Assembly (NCBI GenBank): GCA_035552095.1 | Contig: DASZMA010000012.1 | Coordinates: 1 to 17,944 of the forward strand | Length of the DNA: 17,944 nucleotides | DNA from: Bog-473 sp035552095 | GTDB taxonomy: Bacteria; Actinomycetota; Acidimicrobiia; Acidimicrobiales; RAAP-2 | Direction of reading: 5' to 3' | Shown here: positions 1 through 6,683 of the stretch, piece after piece | Numbering within the stretch: the stretch's first letter is position 1 | How the letters are laid out: each line of letters begins with the position of its first letter | The notes under the pieces: generated by a model | The model's database searches: none | What the model saw: the letters and a program-made list of their open reading frames with translations, nothing else | Told to the model about the DNA's origin: nothing | Translations under genes and position numbers: made by a program

Positions 1-276
1 CAGCGCACCGTCTCCTGGGGGGCGCAGTGCGGTGGGTCGCGGGTGCTCTTCACCACGGCCGGCGTGCCGGTGATGACCCGGCTCCGGTTGGCCGACCGTC
101 ACGTGCTCGACACCCTGATCGATGCCGGTGTGGCCCGCAGCCGCAGCGAGGCGCTGGCCTGGTGCGTGCGCCTAGTGGCTCAGCACGAGGCCGACTGGAT
201 CCAGGATCTACGTGAAGCCATGACCTCGGTCGAGGAGGTCCGCTCGCGCGGGCCTCGGGGTGCCGGCGCCGAGTAG
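1..276 (+). CDS. Ribbon-helix-helix-like protein, 5' partial
   Basis: The frame is open from the first base, so the gene probably begins before the window. A GTG at 43 and an ATG at 73 are the in-frame starts if it does not. The visible part reads T-R-L-R-L-A-D-R, then L-D-T-L-I-D-A-G-V, then S-R-S-E-A-L-A-W-C-V-R. This is the usual pattern of a ribbon-helix-helix (Arc/MetJ-type) DNA-binding domain: a short strand, helix 1, a Gly turn, and an SRSEAL helix 2. The tail is charged and ends in a Gly/Arg-rich stretch. It may be a small regulator or antitoxin-like protein, but no toxin partner is visible. Function is inferred from the motif only. The stop lies 26 bases before the TetR gene. Confidence 0.55.
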   Translation, partial: QRTVSWGAQCGGSRVLFTTAGVPVMTRLRLADRHVLDTLIDAGVARSRSEALAWCVRLVAQHEADWIQDLREAMTSVEEVRSRGPRGAGAE

Positions 277-289
277 CCCGCCCCTGGGC

Positions 290-295
290 GATACT
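290..295 (+). promoter_or_regulatory. Candidate -10 element (GATACT) of the TetR gene
   Basis: GATACT ends seven bases before the GTG start at 303. This spacing predicts a transcript starting at about 302, so the message would be leaderless or nearly so. No Shine-Dalgarno precedes the GTG, which fits that reading. No convincing -35 is seen. Confidence 0.35.
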
Positions 296-302
296 GGCCG
301 TC

Positions 303-869
303 GTGGGACGACCCGCCCAGATCGATCGCACCGCCGTGTTATCGGCCAGTCTGGCGCTGGCCGACGAGCAGGGCCTGGCGGCGGTCACCATGCAGGCGGT
401 GGCCGACCGCCTCGGCGTGACCCCGATGGCGCTCTACCGCCACGTGAAGAACAAGGCCGATCTGCTCGACGGCGTGGTGGAGAGCATCCTCTTGGAAGTG
501 CCCCTCCCCGCGGCCGATGACGCCTGGCCCGACCGGTTGGCCGCGCTGGCGCGGGGCACCCGGGCTGCCGCCCTCCGTCACCCCGAGGTGTTCCCGCTCC
601 TGCTGCAGCGGGCCGCCGTCACGCCCGGGGCCCGCCGCACCCGTGACGTCGTCTACGCCGCCCTCCGTGAGGCCGGGTTGGCCGAGGACGACGTCATCCA
701 GCTGGAGCGGCTGTTGGCCACGGCCATCCTCGGCTTCGCCGCCAGCGAGGCCGGGGGCCGGTTCGCCGCCCACTCGGCCGAGCAGTTGGACGCCGACTTC
801 GAACTCCTGCAGTCCATGTTGGCGAGCGCCGTGCTCGACGCCATGGCCGCCACTCCCACCTCCCCCTGA
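303..869 (+). CDS. TetR/AcrR family transcriptional regulator
   Basis: This 188-residue protein has a typical TetR length. Residues about 8-55 form the N-terminal helix-turn-helix domain, with the hallmark series V-T-M-Q-A-V-A-D-R-L-G-V, then M-A-L-Y-R-H-V-K-N-K-A-D-L-L. The rest is a helical, Ala/Leu-rich ligand-binding and dimerisation domain. The GTG at 303 places the HTH at the expected distance from the N-terminus. Family members are usually repressors released by a small hydrophobic ligand. The ligand cannot be read from sequence. The CMD-domain gene follows 16 bases downstream on the same strand and is the closest candidate target, with autoregulation also possible. Confidence 0.9.
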   Translation: MGRPAQIDRTAVLSASLALADEQGLAAVTMQAVADRLGVTPMALYRHVKNKADLLDGVVESILLEVPLPAADDAWPDRLAALARGTRAAALRHPEVFPLLLQRAAVTPGARRTRDVVYAALREAGLAEDDVIQLERLLATAILGFAASEAGGRFAAHSAEQLDADFELLQSMLASAVLDAMAATPTSP

Positions 870-885
870 CGTGCCACCATGCGGG

Positions 886-1227
886 ATGGAACATTTTCAC
901 CAGGTGACCGAGGACCTTCGCGGACCCTACCGAGAGCTCACCGAGGCCATTCCCGGGGTCCTGGCCGGCTTCAACGCGTTGCACAAGGCCGCCATGGCCG
1001 AGGGCGTGCTGGACATGAAGGTCAAGGAGCTCATCGCCTTGGCCATCTCCATCACCCGGGAGTGTGACGGCTGCATTTCGGCCCATGCCCGCGGCGCGGC
1101 GCGGCGGGGCGCCACCGTGGCCGAGGTCACCGAGATGATCGGTGTGGCCATCTCAATGAACGGCGGACCGGGCACCGTCTGGGGTCCCCGAGCCCTGGCC
1201 GCCTTTCACGAATACGCCGATACCTGA
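886..1227 (+). CDS. Carboxymuconolactone decarboxylase (AhpD-like) family protein
   Basis: This 113-residue protein spans a single CMD/AhpD domain. Residues 59-67 hold E-C-D-G-C-I-S-A-H, the C-x2-C-x3-H active site of the AhpD-like peroxidase branch, followed by A-R-G-A-A-R-R-G-A-T and E-V-T-E-M-I-G-V-A. In that branch the Cys pair is redox active. True gamma-carboxymuconolactone decarboxylases lack the pair, so a thiol oxidoreductase or peroxidase role is more likely than protocatechuate catabolism. The ATG at 886 gives the family length, and an overlapping ATG at 879 is out of frame. It is probably co-transcribed with the upstream TetR gene. Its 3' end overlaps the convergent YihY gene by 22 bases. 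Confidence 0.85.
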   Translation: MEHFHQVTEDLRGPYRELTEAIPGVLAGFNALHKAAMAEGVLDMKVKELIALAISITRECDGCISAHARGAARRGATVAEVTEMIGVAISMNGGPGTVWGPRALAAFHEYADT

Positions 1228-2060
1228 TCGCCCTCGCCCACTTCGACCCCCTCGTCCGGAGGTGGTTCGTTCAGATGGCGCGGCCACAGATGCCGGGCCA
1301 GCACCACGTTGGCCTCACCGGCGTAGACGAACAATTGCGAGCCCAGTGAGAGCCAGAACACCAGGCCCAGGACGGTGGCGAAGAAGCCGTAGAGCTGGGT
1401 GGTGTGGCGCAGGGTGTGGTTGATCAGGACGCCGCCCACCGCTTCGAGCACCGTCCAACCCAGGCCGCCGACGAGCGTGCCCGGGAGCAGGGTCCGCCAC
1501 CTGGTGCCGCCCGGGGCCAGGATGTGCAGGACCAGCAGGTAGGCCAGCAGGTTGACCGCCGCCGCGCCCACCAGCGTGTAGATCCAGTAGGCCACGGGGG
1601 ACGAACTGAGCTTGCCGCCGCCGATGGTGGAGATGCCCGCCAGCACGGCGCTGCCGAGCACGGCGGCGCCGATCGTCCCCAGCAGCATCAAGCCGCGCAG
1701 CACCCGGCGCATTAGGTCGGCCTCCTTCTGCCGCGGCACGCCCCACATCGTCTCGCTCACCCGTTGCAGGTTGTTGGTCACGCCCAGCGAGCCCCACAGC
1801 AGTCCCAACGCGCTGACCACGAAGGCCAGCGGGGTGGCCTTGTGAAGGGCCGTGATGCTCGAGCCCAGGTCCTTACCGACCACCGGGAACTGCGAGAGGG
1901 CGGAGTTGACGATCACGTGCTCGGCGTGGGTGTGGGCACCCACCACCAACCCGGCCACGGTGACCAGCAGGAGTAATAGCGGGAAGACCGACAGGAAGCC
2001 GTAGTAGGTGACGAGGGCGGCCAGCGACCCGCCCCGGTCGTCGCTGTACTTCTTGACCAC
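1206..2060 (-). CDS. YihY/virulence factor BrkB family membrane protein
   Basis: From the GTG at 2060 this is 284 residues with about six hydrophobic segments. The first follows V-K-K-Y-S-D-D-R-G-G-S-L-A-A-L-V-T-Y-Y, a typical BrkB-family opening. L-G-L-L-W-G-S-L-G-V and F-W-L-S-L-G-S-Q-L-F-V-Y-A-G-E-A-N also fit the family. The molecular function of these inner-membrane proteins is not well established. The start is doubtful. Recognisable sequence (R-R-L-L-R-R-L-D-Q-L-Q-R) continues upstream of 2060 in the same frame, but back to the first stop at 2229 there is no other ATG, GTG or TTG. A CTG at 2138 overlaps the P450 stop as CTGA and would give 310 residues. It lies downstream of the P450 on the same strand, probably in one transcript. 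Confidence 0.85.
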   Translation of the reverse strand: MVKKYSDDRGGSLAALVTYYGFLSVFPLLLLLVTVAGLVVGAHTHAEHVIVNSALSQFPVVGKDLGSSITALHKATPLAFVVSALGLLWGSLGVTNNLQRVSETMWGVPRQKEADLMRRVLRGLMLLGTIGAAVLGSAVLAGISTIGGGKLSSSPVAYWIYTLVGAAAVNLLAYLLVLHILAPGGTRWRTLLPGTLVGGLGWTVLEAVGGVLINHTLRHTTQLYGFFATVLGLVFWLSLGSQLFVYAGEANVVLARHLWPRHLNEPPPDEGVEVGEGDQVSAYS

Positions 2061-2134
2061 GGCGACGGCGACCGCCGTCGGTCGGGTGGAGCGCTGCAGC
2101 TGGTCGAGACGCCGCAGGAGGCGTCGCCACCGCG

Positions 2135-3427
2135 TCAGCGTGCGACGGCCGCCGGGGTGAACGTGCAGTCGAGGTGCTTGATCCCGTTGATGAAGGGCGA
2201 GCGCAGGCGGTCCGGCTCGCCGACGCTCTCAATGTCGGGCAGGCGCTCGAAGAGCTGACGGAACATCACGTCGATCTCCTGGCGGGCCAGGTGTGCGCCG
2301 AGGCAGAAGTGGGGGCCGGCCGCCCCGAACCCGATGTGGGGGTTGGGGTGGCGCCGGACGTCGAAGGTGTAGGGGTCCGCGAAGACCTCCTCGTCCCGGT
2401 TGGCCGAGTTGTAGAAGAGGATGACCCGATCGCCGGCCGACAGTTCCTGCTCACCGAGCACGGTGTCCTGGCCGACGGTGCGGCGCATCCAGATAACCGG
2501 GGAGCCCCAGCGGACGATCTCATCGACCCCGGTCGCCGCGATGCCGGCCGGGTCGGCCTGCCACAGTGCCCGCTGGTCGGGGTGCTGCGTCATGGCCAGC
2601 AAGCCGTGGCTGATGGCGTTGCGCGTCGTCTCGTTCCCGGCCACCACCAGCAGAATGAAGAACGAGGCGATCTCCGATGCGGTGAGCGCCTCGCCGTCGA
2701 CGTTGGTATTGACCAGGGCCGAGGTCACATCGTCCGTCGGGTTGCCCTTCCGGAACTCGGACAGCTCGGTCATCAGCAGGTTGAGCTGCTGGGCCGCCGT
2801 CATGAAGGCCAACATGGCGTCCGCCCCTTCGGGGATGTACTCGGGGTCGCCCGAACTCAGGATCACGTTGGACGCGTTGAACACGGTGTCGTAGTCGGCC
2901 GCCCCGATGCCCATCATGTCGCAGATGATCTCGAGTGGGAGGCGGGCCGCCACCTCGACCACGAAGTCGCACCCGCCCGAGGCGGCCACCCGGTTGATGA
3001 CGTCGTCGGCCACATGCTCAATGCGGTCCTCAATGCTCTTGATCATGCGCGGGTTGAAGGCGGCCGACACAATGCGGCGCAGGCGGGCGTGCCGTGGGTT
3101 GTCCATGTTGATCATGGAGCCGAAGAACTCGAGCATCTCCTCGGGTAGATCGATCATGGAGGTGGCGCCCTGGGCCGACTGAAAGATCTCGGGGTGCCGG
3201 CTGGCCTCGGATATGTGGGCGTGCTTGGTCAGCGCGGTGTACCCCTTGCCGGCGGTGGGCACCAGGAACGCCATCTCGGGCGGGATCTCGGGGTCGTCGA
3301 AATGGTGCGTCGGGCTGTCCCGGCGCAGCAGCTGGAAGGCGCCCTCACGCTCCTCCCAGGGCCGGGCCCAGAACTCAATGTCCGACAGGTCGATCTGGTC
3401 GAGGGTCAGCACTTCACGCGGTTCCAC
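2135..3427 (-). CDS. Cytochrome P450, CYP124/CYP125-like
   Basis: This 430-residue soluble bacterial P450 shows all the core motifs. The I-helix has A-G-N-E-T-T-R-N (O2 activation), the K-helix has E-I-V-R, and the heme loop is F-G-A-A-G-P-H-F-C-L-G with Cys375 as axial ligand. The stretch from A-G-N-E-T-T through S-P-V-I-W-M-R-R-T, S-A-N-R-D-E-E-V-F and G-I-K-H-L resembles mycobacterial CYP124 as I remember it. CYP124 omega-hydroxylates methyl-branched lipids and sterol side chains, so a lipid or sterol-like substrate is plausible but unproven. No ferredoxin or reductase gene is adjacent. The GTG at 3427 has a GAGAAG stretch just upstream. The gene diverges from the C69 peptidase across 37 bases and is followed by YihY. 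Confidence 0.92.
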   Translation of the reverse strand: MEPREVLTLDQIDLSDIEFWARPWEEREGAFQLLRRDSPTHHFDDPEIPPEMAFLVPTAGKGYTALTKHAHISEASRHPEIFQSAQGATSMIDLPEEMLEFFGSMINMDNPRHARLRRIVSAAFNPRMIKSIEDRIEHVADDVINRVAASGGCDFVVEVAARLPLEIICDMMGIGAADYDTVFNASNVILSSGDPEYIPEGADAMLAFMTAAQQLNLLMTELSEFRKGNPTDDVTSALVNTNVDGEALTASEIASFFILLVVAGNETTRNAISHGLLAMTQHPDQRALWQADPAGIAATGVDEIVRWGSPVIWMRRTVGQDTVLGEQELSAGDRVILFYNSANRDEEVFADPYTFDVRRHPNPHIGFGAAGPHFCLGAHLARQEIDVMFRQLFERLPDIESVGEPDRLRSPFINGIKHLDCTFTPAAVAR

Positions 3428-3435
3428 GGCTTCTC

Positions 3436-3458
3436 ACCCTACTCATGCTCTCTACACT
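3436..3458. promoter_or_regulatory. Divergent promoter pair in the P450/C69 peptidase gap
   Basis: The 37-base gap holds a TANNNT -10 on each strand. On the + strand TACACT (3453-3458) ends six bases before the ATG at 3465, so the predicted +1 is the A of the ATG. On the - strand TAGGGT (3441 down to 3436) ends eight bases before the GTG at 3427. The -35 regions would overlap the opposite promoter. Clear -35 hexamers are not seen. Confidence 0.45.
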
Positions 3459-3464
3459 GCGACT

Positions 3465-4727
3465 ATGTGCGACACGCTCTGTGGCCGGGGTCCCGACGGC
3501 CTGGTGTTCGCCAAGAATTCGGACCGTCCGGTGGGCGAGGTGCAGCTGGCCGCGCCCTTCGGCCGCCGCCCCACCGCGGGGTGCACGCTGCGTACCCAGT
3601 ACCTCAGGATCGGCGACACCGGGGCGCATGCCACCTTCCTCTCCTGCCCCACCTGGCTCTGGGGGGCCGAGCACGGGGTCAACGAGTACGGCGTGGCCAT
3701 CGGCAACGAGCGGGTCAGCACCGTGCACGCGGTGGCGGCGGCCCGCCCGTCCCTCATCGGTATGGACCTGGTCCGCCTCGGGCTCGAGCGTGCCCGTAGC
3801 GCCGACGAGGCGCTCCACATCATGACCGAGCTGCTGAGCACGCATGGCCAGGGCGGTATCGCCGACGCGGTGCACGGCGAGGCGTACGACTCGTCGTTCC
3901 TCATCGCCGACCCGGCCGGCGCCTTCGTGCTCGATACGTCGGGCCGCCACTACGCCGCCGCCCCCTTCCCCGACGGCACCGCCATCAGCAACCGGCTCAG
4001 CCTCCGCACCGACTGGACCCTCGGCTCGCCCGATCTGGAGGCGGGCGAGGACTTCGACCGCTTCCGGGATGCCGACGCCCGCACCGGCTCCGCCGACGTC
4101 CGCCTGGACGCCAGCCGCCGCTTCCTGCAGGCGCACGGCGACGGTCAGCTCACGCCGGCCGCCACCGCGGCCCACCTGCGCGACCACGGCCACGGCCCCT
4201 GGGGCGCCCCCGGCACGGGCTCCGGCGCCGCGCCCACCACCGGGCCCACCACCGGGCCCACCACCGCGTCCGCCCTCCCTCACCTGCCGCCGGCCGGGGT
4301 GCCGCCCGACGTCACCGGCATCAGTGTCTGCATGCACGTGGCCGCGCGCAGCGTCACTGCGGCCTCCCTGATCGCCGTGCTCCCCACCGAACTTCTGGCC
4401 GGCGCCCCGTTGCGGGCCTATGTGGCGCTGGGGAGCCCGTGCGCCAGCATCTTCGTGCCGGCGTTCCCCTTCACGGTGGCCGGGCCGCCGCCCTTCGTGC
4501 CCTTCGAGCTCTCCACTGAGGCCATGTGGCGGTCGGCGGACGCCTTGCGCCAGCTCGTCGAGTCCGACCCCGCCGCCCTCGGGGCCGTGCGGGCCGTGCT
4601 CGGCCCGGTCGAGGACGAGCTGTGGCAGGAGGCTGACGACGTTGCCGAGCACCCCGACCGTTGGCGCGACGTCGGTCTGAGCTGGGGACCACGCGCCGTG
4701 AGTGCGCTCCAGCACGCCCTCGTCTGA
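3465..4727 (+). CDS. C69 family (secernin-like) peptidase
   Basis: The protein is 420 residues. It starts M-C-D-T-L-C-G and continues F-A-K-N-S-D-R-P, the signature of secernin/C69 N-terminal-nucleophile hydrolases. Cys2 becomes the nucleophile after Met removal. W-G-A-E-H-G-V-N-E-Y-G-V-A-I-G-N-E also matches the family. A Thr/Gly/Pro linker of TTGP repeats at about residues 257-267 looks like a lineage-specific insertion. The start at 3465 is fixed by the need for Cys at position 2 and by the -10 six bases upstream, although the frame is open further 5'. No signal peptide is seen, so it is probably cytoplasmic. The substrate is unknown; relatives include dipeptidases and acid-amide hydrolases. 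Confidence 0.87.
   Translation: MCDTLCGRGPDGLVFAKNSDRPVGEVQLAAPFGRRPTAGCTLRTQYLRIGDTGAHATFLSCPTWLWGAEHGVNEYGVAIGNERVSTVHAVAAARPSLIGMDLVRLGLERARSADEALHIMTELLSTHGQGGIADAVHGEAYDSSFLIADPAGAFVLDTSGRHYAAAPFPDGTAISNRLSLRTDWTLGSPDLEAGEDFDRFRDADARTGSADVRLDASRRFLQAHGDGQLTPAATAAHLRDHGHGPWGAPGTGSGAAPTTGPTTGPTTASALPHLPPAGVPPDVTGISVCMHVAARSVTAASLIAVLPTELLAGAPLRAYVALGSPCASIFVPAFPFTVAGPPPFVPFELSTEAMWRSADALRQLVESDPAALGAVRAVLGPVEDELWQEADDVAEHPDRWRDVGLSWGPRAVSALQHALV
4233..4266 (+). repeat. In-frame 12-bp tandem repeat (TTGP linker)
   Basis: The unit cccaccaccggg occurs at 4233-4244 and 4245-4256, with a 10-base partial third copy at 4257-4266. It encodes T-T-G-P repeats in the C69 peptidase. The 12-bp length keeps the frame, so copy number can vary without breaking the gene. 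Confidence 0.85.
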
Positions 4728-4749
4728 GACGCGTCCGCGGCGCCGGCGG

Positions 4750-4803
4750 TACGCTCGCCACCGAAGGCCTTGCGTGCCCGCCCACCGACTCGCCCAGGAG
4801 GAG
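4750..4803 (+). promoter_or_regulatory. Candidate -10 and strong Shine-Dalgarno ahead of the FAH gene
   Basis: TACGCT (4750-4755) fits TANNNT and would start a transcript near 4762. AGGAGGAG at 4796-4803 is the strongest ribosome binding site in the left half of the window. It sits four bases from the ATG of a mini-ORF at 4806 and about 40 bases from the FAH start at 4843, too far to serve that start directly. Confidence 0.4.
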
Positions 4804-4805
4804 CC

Positions 4806-4832
4806 ATGGCGTACCCGTTGACGGACGAATGA
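4806..4832 (+). CDS. Putative leader mini-ORF (8 residues, M-A-Y-P-L-T-D-E)
   Basis: An ATG follows AGGAGG with a four-base spacer and reads eight codons to a TGA at 4830-4832. The stop overlaps a second ATG as ATGA (4829-4832). That second ORF, M-S-D-D-A-C-G, ends at 4852, just inside the FAH gene that starts at 4843. The chain of overlaps suggests translation by termination and reinitiation. No homology is recognised. The evidence is the binding site and layout only. Confidence 0.35.
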   Translation: MAYPLTDE

Positions 4833-4842
4833 GCGACGACGC

Positions 4843-5751
4843 ATGCGGCTGATCAGCTTCTCTGCCAACACCGACACCGACACCGGTCCGTCCGCCGGCC
4901 ACCCCCGCCCCGGCGTGGTGGTGGGCGACGAGGTGGTCGACCTGAGCGACCCCGCCGTGGGGCTGCCCGCCGACATGGGCCAACTACTGGCCCTCGGTCC
5001 CGCCGCGCTGGCGGCAGCCGGCCGGGCCCCTTCGGGGAAGGCCGCCCGCTACCCGCTCGACTCGGTGCGGCGGCACGCACCGGTCCCCAACCCACCCGCC
5101 ATCCTGGCCATCGGGATGAATTACCGGGCCCATGTGGCCGAGATGGGCCGGGAGCCCCCCGAGTACCAGTACTGGTTCAACAAGCAGCGGACGTCCATCG
5201 CCGGTCCGGGCGACCCGATCGTCCTGCCCGCCGTCTCCTCCATGGTCGACTATGAGGGCGAGCTGGCCCTGGTGGTCGGCCGGCGTTGCCAGAACGTGCC
5301 GGCGGCCCGGGCCATGGAGGTGGTAGCCGGGTTCACCGTCATCAACGATGTGAGCGCCCGCGATTGGCAGTGGCGCACCCCGACCTTCACCGTGGGCAAG
5401 TCCTTCGACTCCTTCGCGCCCTGTGGACCGTGGCTGGTCACCGGCGACGAGGTGGGCGATCCGGGTCAGCTGCCCATCCGGACCTGGGTCAATGACGAGT
5501 TGCGACAGGACTCGAGCACGGCCGACCTCATCTTCGGCTGTTCCGCCCTGATTGAGTACCTGAGCACGGCCTTTCCCCTGGAGCCGGGCACCGTCATCGC
5601 CACCGGGACGCCGGCCGGGGTGGGAGCCGGCTTCAACCCGCCCCGTTTCCTGGACCCGGGCGACGTGGTGCGCATCGAAATTGAAGGGATCGGCGAGCTG
5701 CGCAACCCGGTGGTGGCGGGCCCGGATCCCGAGCCCCTCGGGCTCGGGTAA
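4843..5751 (+). CDS. Fumarylacetoacetate hydrolase (FAH) family protein
   Basis: This 302-residue protein has the usual length for the FAH/hydratase-isomerase family. The catalytic domain begins near residue 85 with I-L-A-I-G-M-N-Y-R-A-H. Metal ligands are expected in V-D-Y-E-G-E-L-A (Asp136, Glu138, Glu140) and in I-N-D-V-S-A-R-D (Asp169). Lys186 in G-K-S-F-D-S-F-A-P-C-G-P-W and the closing G-T-V-I-A-T-G-T-P-A-G-V-G are also family marks. Members cleave or isomerise beta-diketone acids and related aromatic-breakdown products with Mg2+ or Mn2+; oxaloacetate decarboxylases also belong here. The exact substrate is not evident. No Shine-Dalgarno stands directly before 4843, which points to coupling with the upstream mini-ORFs. 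Confidence 0.9.
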   Translation: MRLISFSANTDTDTGPSAGHPRPGVVVGDEVVDLSDPAVGLPADMGQLLALGPAALAAAGRAPSGKAARYPLDSVRRHAPVPNPPAILAIGMNYRAHVAEMGREPPEYQYWFNKQRTSIAGPGDPIVLPAVSSMVDYEGELALVVGRRCQNVPAARAMEVVAGFTVINDVSARDWQWRTPTFTVGKSFDSFAPCGPWLVTGDEVGDPGQLPIRTWVNDELRQDSSTADLIFGCSALIEYLSTAFPLEPGTVIATGTPAGVGAGFNPPRFLDPGDVVRIEIEGIGELRNPVVAGPDPEPLGLG

Positions 5752-5784
5752 GACCCCCGGGGTCACGGCCGCCTCCCGGCACGG

Positions 5785-5790
5785 CAGAAT
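5785..5790 (+). promoter_or_regulatory. Candidate -10 element (CAGAAT) of the NifU-like gene
   Basis: CAGAAT ends seven bases before the GTG at 5798, the same geometry as the TetR promoter. If it is used, translation starts at GTG 5798 on a leaderless message and the ATG at 5789 lies inside the promoter. Confidence 0.3.
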
Positions 5791-6133
5791 GGAGGGCGTG
5801 ACCGAGACCCAGACCGAGCTGAGCGACGCTGAGCGGGCCGAGCGCCTGACCAAGCTCCACGGCATCATCGACCTCATGCGCCCGGCGGTGCAGGCTGACG
5901 GGGGCGACCTGGTGCTGATCCGGGCTGACGTGGAGACGGGCGTGGTCGAGGTGCAGCTCCAGGGCGCCTGCAGCTCCTGCGCCATCAGTTCCGCCACCCT
6001 CTCGGGCGGCGTCGAGCGCATCCTGCGCGACCGCCTGCCCTGGGTCACCGACGTCATCGGCGGGCTGGACGACTCCATGAGCGCCGACGAGAGCGCGTCG
6101 CTCGGCAGCGGCGGCTACGTCCCTAACTTCTGA
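5789..6133 (+). CDS. NifU C-terminal domain Fe-S cluster scaffold protein
   Basis: The 114-residue protein has one NifU-type domain. It shows I-I-D-L-M-R-P-A-V-Q-A-D-G-G-D-L, then V-Q-L-Q-G-A-C-S-S-C-A-I-S, with the cluster-binding C-x2-C at Cys61 and Cys64. This arrangement resembles Nfu-type carriers, which receive Fe-S clusters and pass them to apoproteins in the cytoplasm. The C-terminal tail ends in G-S-G-G-Y-V-P-N-F. The start is open: ATG 5789 has no clear binding site, while GTG 5798 (giving 111 residues) fits a -10 seven bases upstream. It follows the FAH gene by 37 bases. Confidence 0.88.
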   Translation: MEGVTETQTELSDAERAERLTKLHGIIDLMRPAVQADGGDLVLIRADVETGVVEVQLQGACSSCAISSATLSGGVERILRDRLPWVTDVIGGLDDSMSADESASLGSGGYVPNF

Positions 6134-6203
6134 CGCGAGATCAGTTCCCGGGAGGCCGGTCGACGGGGCGCCCGTGTGACTGCACAGTGGGGTCACTACC
6201 TCC

Positions 6204-6226
6204 GGATTGACCGACAGGGTCGATCC
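6204..6226. terminator. Hairpin between convergent genes
   Basis: GGATTGACC and GGTCGATCC pair over nine positions with one G-U and a five-base loop (GACAG). It sits between the + strand NifU-like gene and the - strand ABM gene and could stop transcription from both sides. No T-run follows. A smaller hairpin, ACGGG-GCG-CCCGT, lies at 6163-6175. Confidence 0.5.
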
Positions 6227-6242
6227 TGGTGGTCGAAGCCGC

Positions 6243-6512
6243 TCACTGCGAGAGGTTGACCACCGGCATGATGTCCGGGGGACGGTTCGATGTCACGCCC
6301 TCTTCGGCCAATATCGGCAGTAGGACGGCTGCGAAAGCCTCGTACGCCTCCTGGGTCTCCCAGACTTCGTAGACCATGAGGTTGCCCGGCTCGCCGAAGC
6401 ACGAATGGTGGCTACGGCCCGCCATTGGCGCCCTGGATTCTTCGAGACGTCGACTGACCCTCTCGTAGGTATCTTGATCCAATGCGACCGGACTGACATA
6501 GACAGCGATCAT
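6243..6512 (-). CDS. ABM-domain protein (putative quinol monooxygenase)
   Basis: This 89-residue protein has the size and pattern of a single ABM ferredoxin-like domain. It reads M-I-A-V-Y-V-S-P-V, a central helix Y-E-R-V-S-R-R-L-E-E-S-R, a strand N-L-M-V-Y-E-V-W-E-T, and Y-E-A-F-A-A-V-L-L-P-I-L. The family includes small cofactor-free monooxygenases acting on quinols and polyketides, and also heme-degrading and stress proteins. No substrate can be named. The start is supported by AAAGGAG (6524 down to 6518) five bases upstream. Local GC, about 60-63% in hand-counted blocks, is lower than in flanking genes, so lateral acquisition is possible. Confidence 0.75.
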   Translation of the reverse strand: MIAVYVSPVALDQDTYERVSRRLEESRAPMAGRSHHSCFGEPGNLMVYEVWETQEAYEAFAAVLLPILAEEGVTSNRPPDIMPVVNLSQ

Positions 6513-6550
6513 CGGCGCTCCTTTGCTTGGCCCGCCTCACCACTGTTGCA

Positions 6551-6560
6551 CCCTTAAGGG
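6551..6560. repeat. Perfect 10-bp palindrome CCCTTAAGGG
   Basis: It lies in the 171-base divergent gap between the ABM gene and the TIG protein gene, 38 bases upstream of the ABM start. The position and symmetry suit a regulator binding site. No matching regulator is next to it. Confidence 0.4.
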
Positions 6561-6643
6561 CAGCATTCAATGAGTCGTTTCTGGATTCGAGGTGGAGGGA
6601 GACCTGGCATTGTTCCGGTGAGTCTGACGCCGGCGTGGTTCGT

Positions 6644-6670
6644 GGGAGCCCAAGGTTGGGCAGTATTCCC
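6644..6670 (+). promoter_or_regulatory. Inverted repeat just upstream of the TIG protein gene
   Basis: GCCCAA-GG-TTGGGC (6648-6661) is flanked by GGGA (6644-6647) and TCCC (6667-6670), giving a bulged two-part stem. It ends at the Shine-Dalgarno GGGGAGGG (6671-6678). As DNA it could be an operator. As RNA it would sit against the ribosome binding site. Confidence 0.4.
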
Positions 6671-6683
6671 GGGGAGGGTAGCC

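Noticed and set aside
1206..1227. Convergent overlap of CMD and YihY genes (and likewise 9990-10009) as a sign of antisense regulation
   Set aside because: Short 3' overlaps of about 20 bases are ordinary in compact GC-rich genomes.
4233..4266. CRISPR-like or mobile repeat
   Set aside because: It is an in-frame tandem repeat coding for a Thr/Gly/Pro linker, without spacers.
3414..4976. A 520-codon open frame antisense to the C69 peptidase and FAH genes
   Set aside because: It is low-complexity Gly/Arg/Ala/His, lies opposite genes with clear family motifs, and is typical of spurious frames in GC-rich DNA.
4984..6078. Antisense frame across the FAH and NifU-like genes
   Set aside because: No recognisable domain, and both sense-strand genes show catalytic motifs.
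6570..6683. Longer N-terminus for the TIG protein from the ATG at 6570
   Set aside because: No Shine-Dalgarno at 6570, the extra residues look non-coding, and a strong site precedes 6684.
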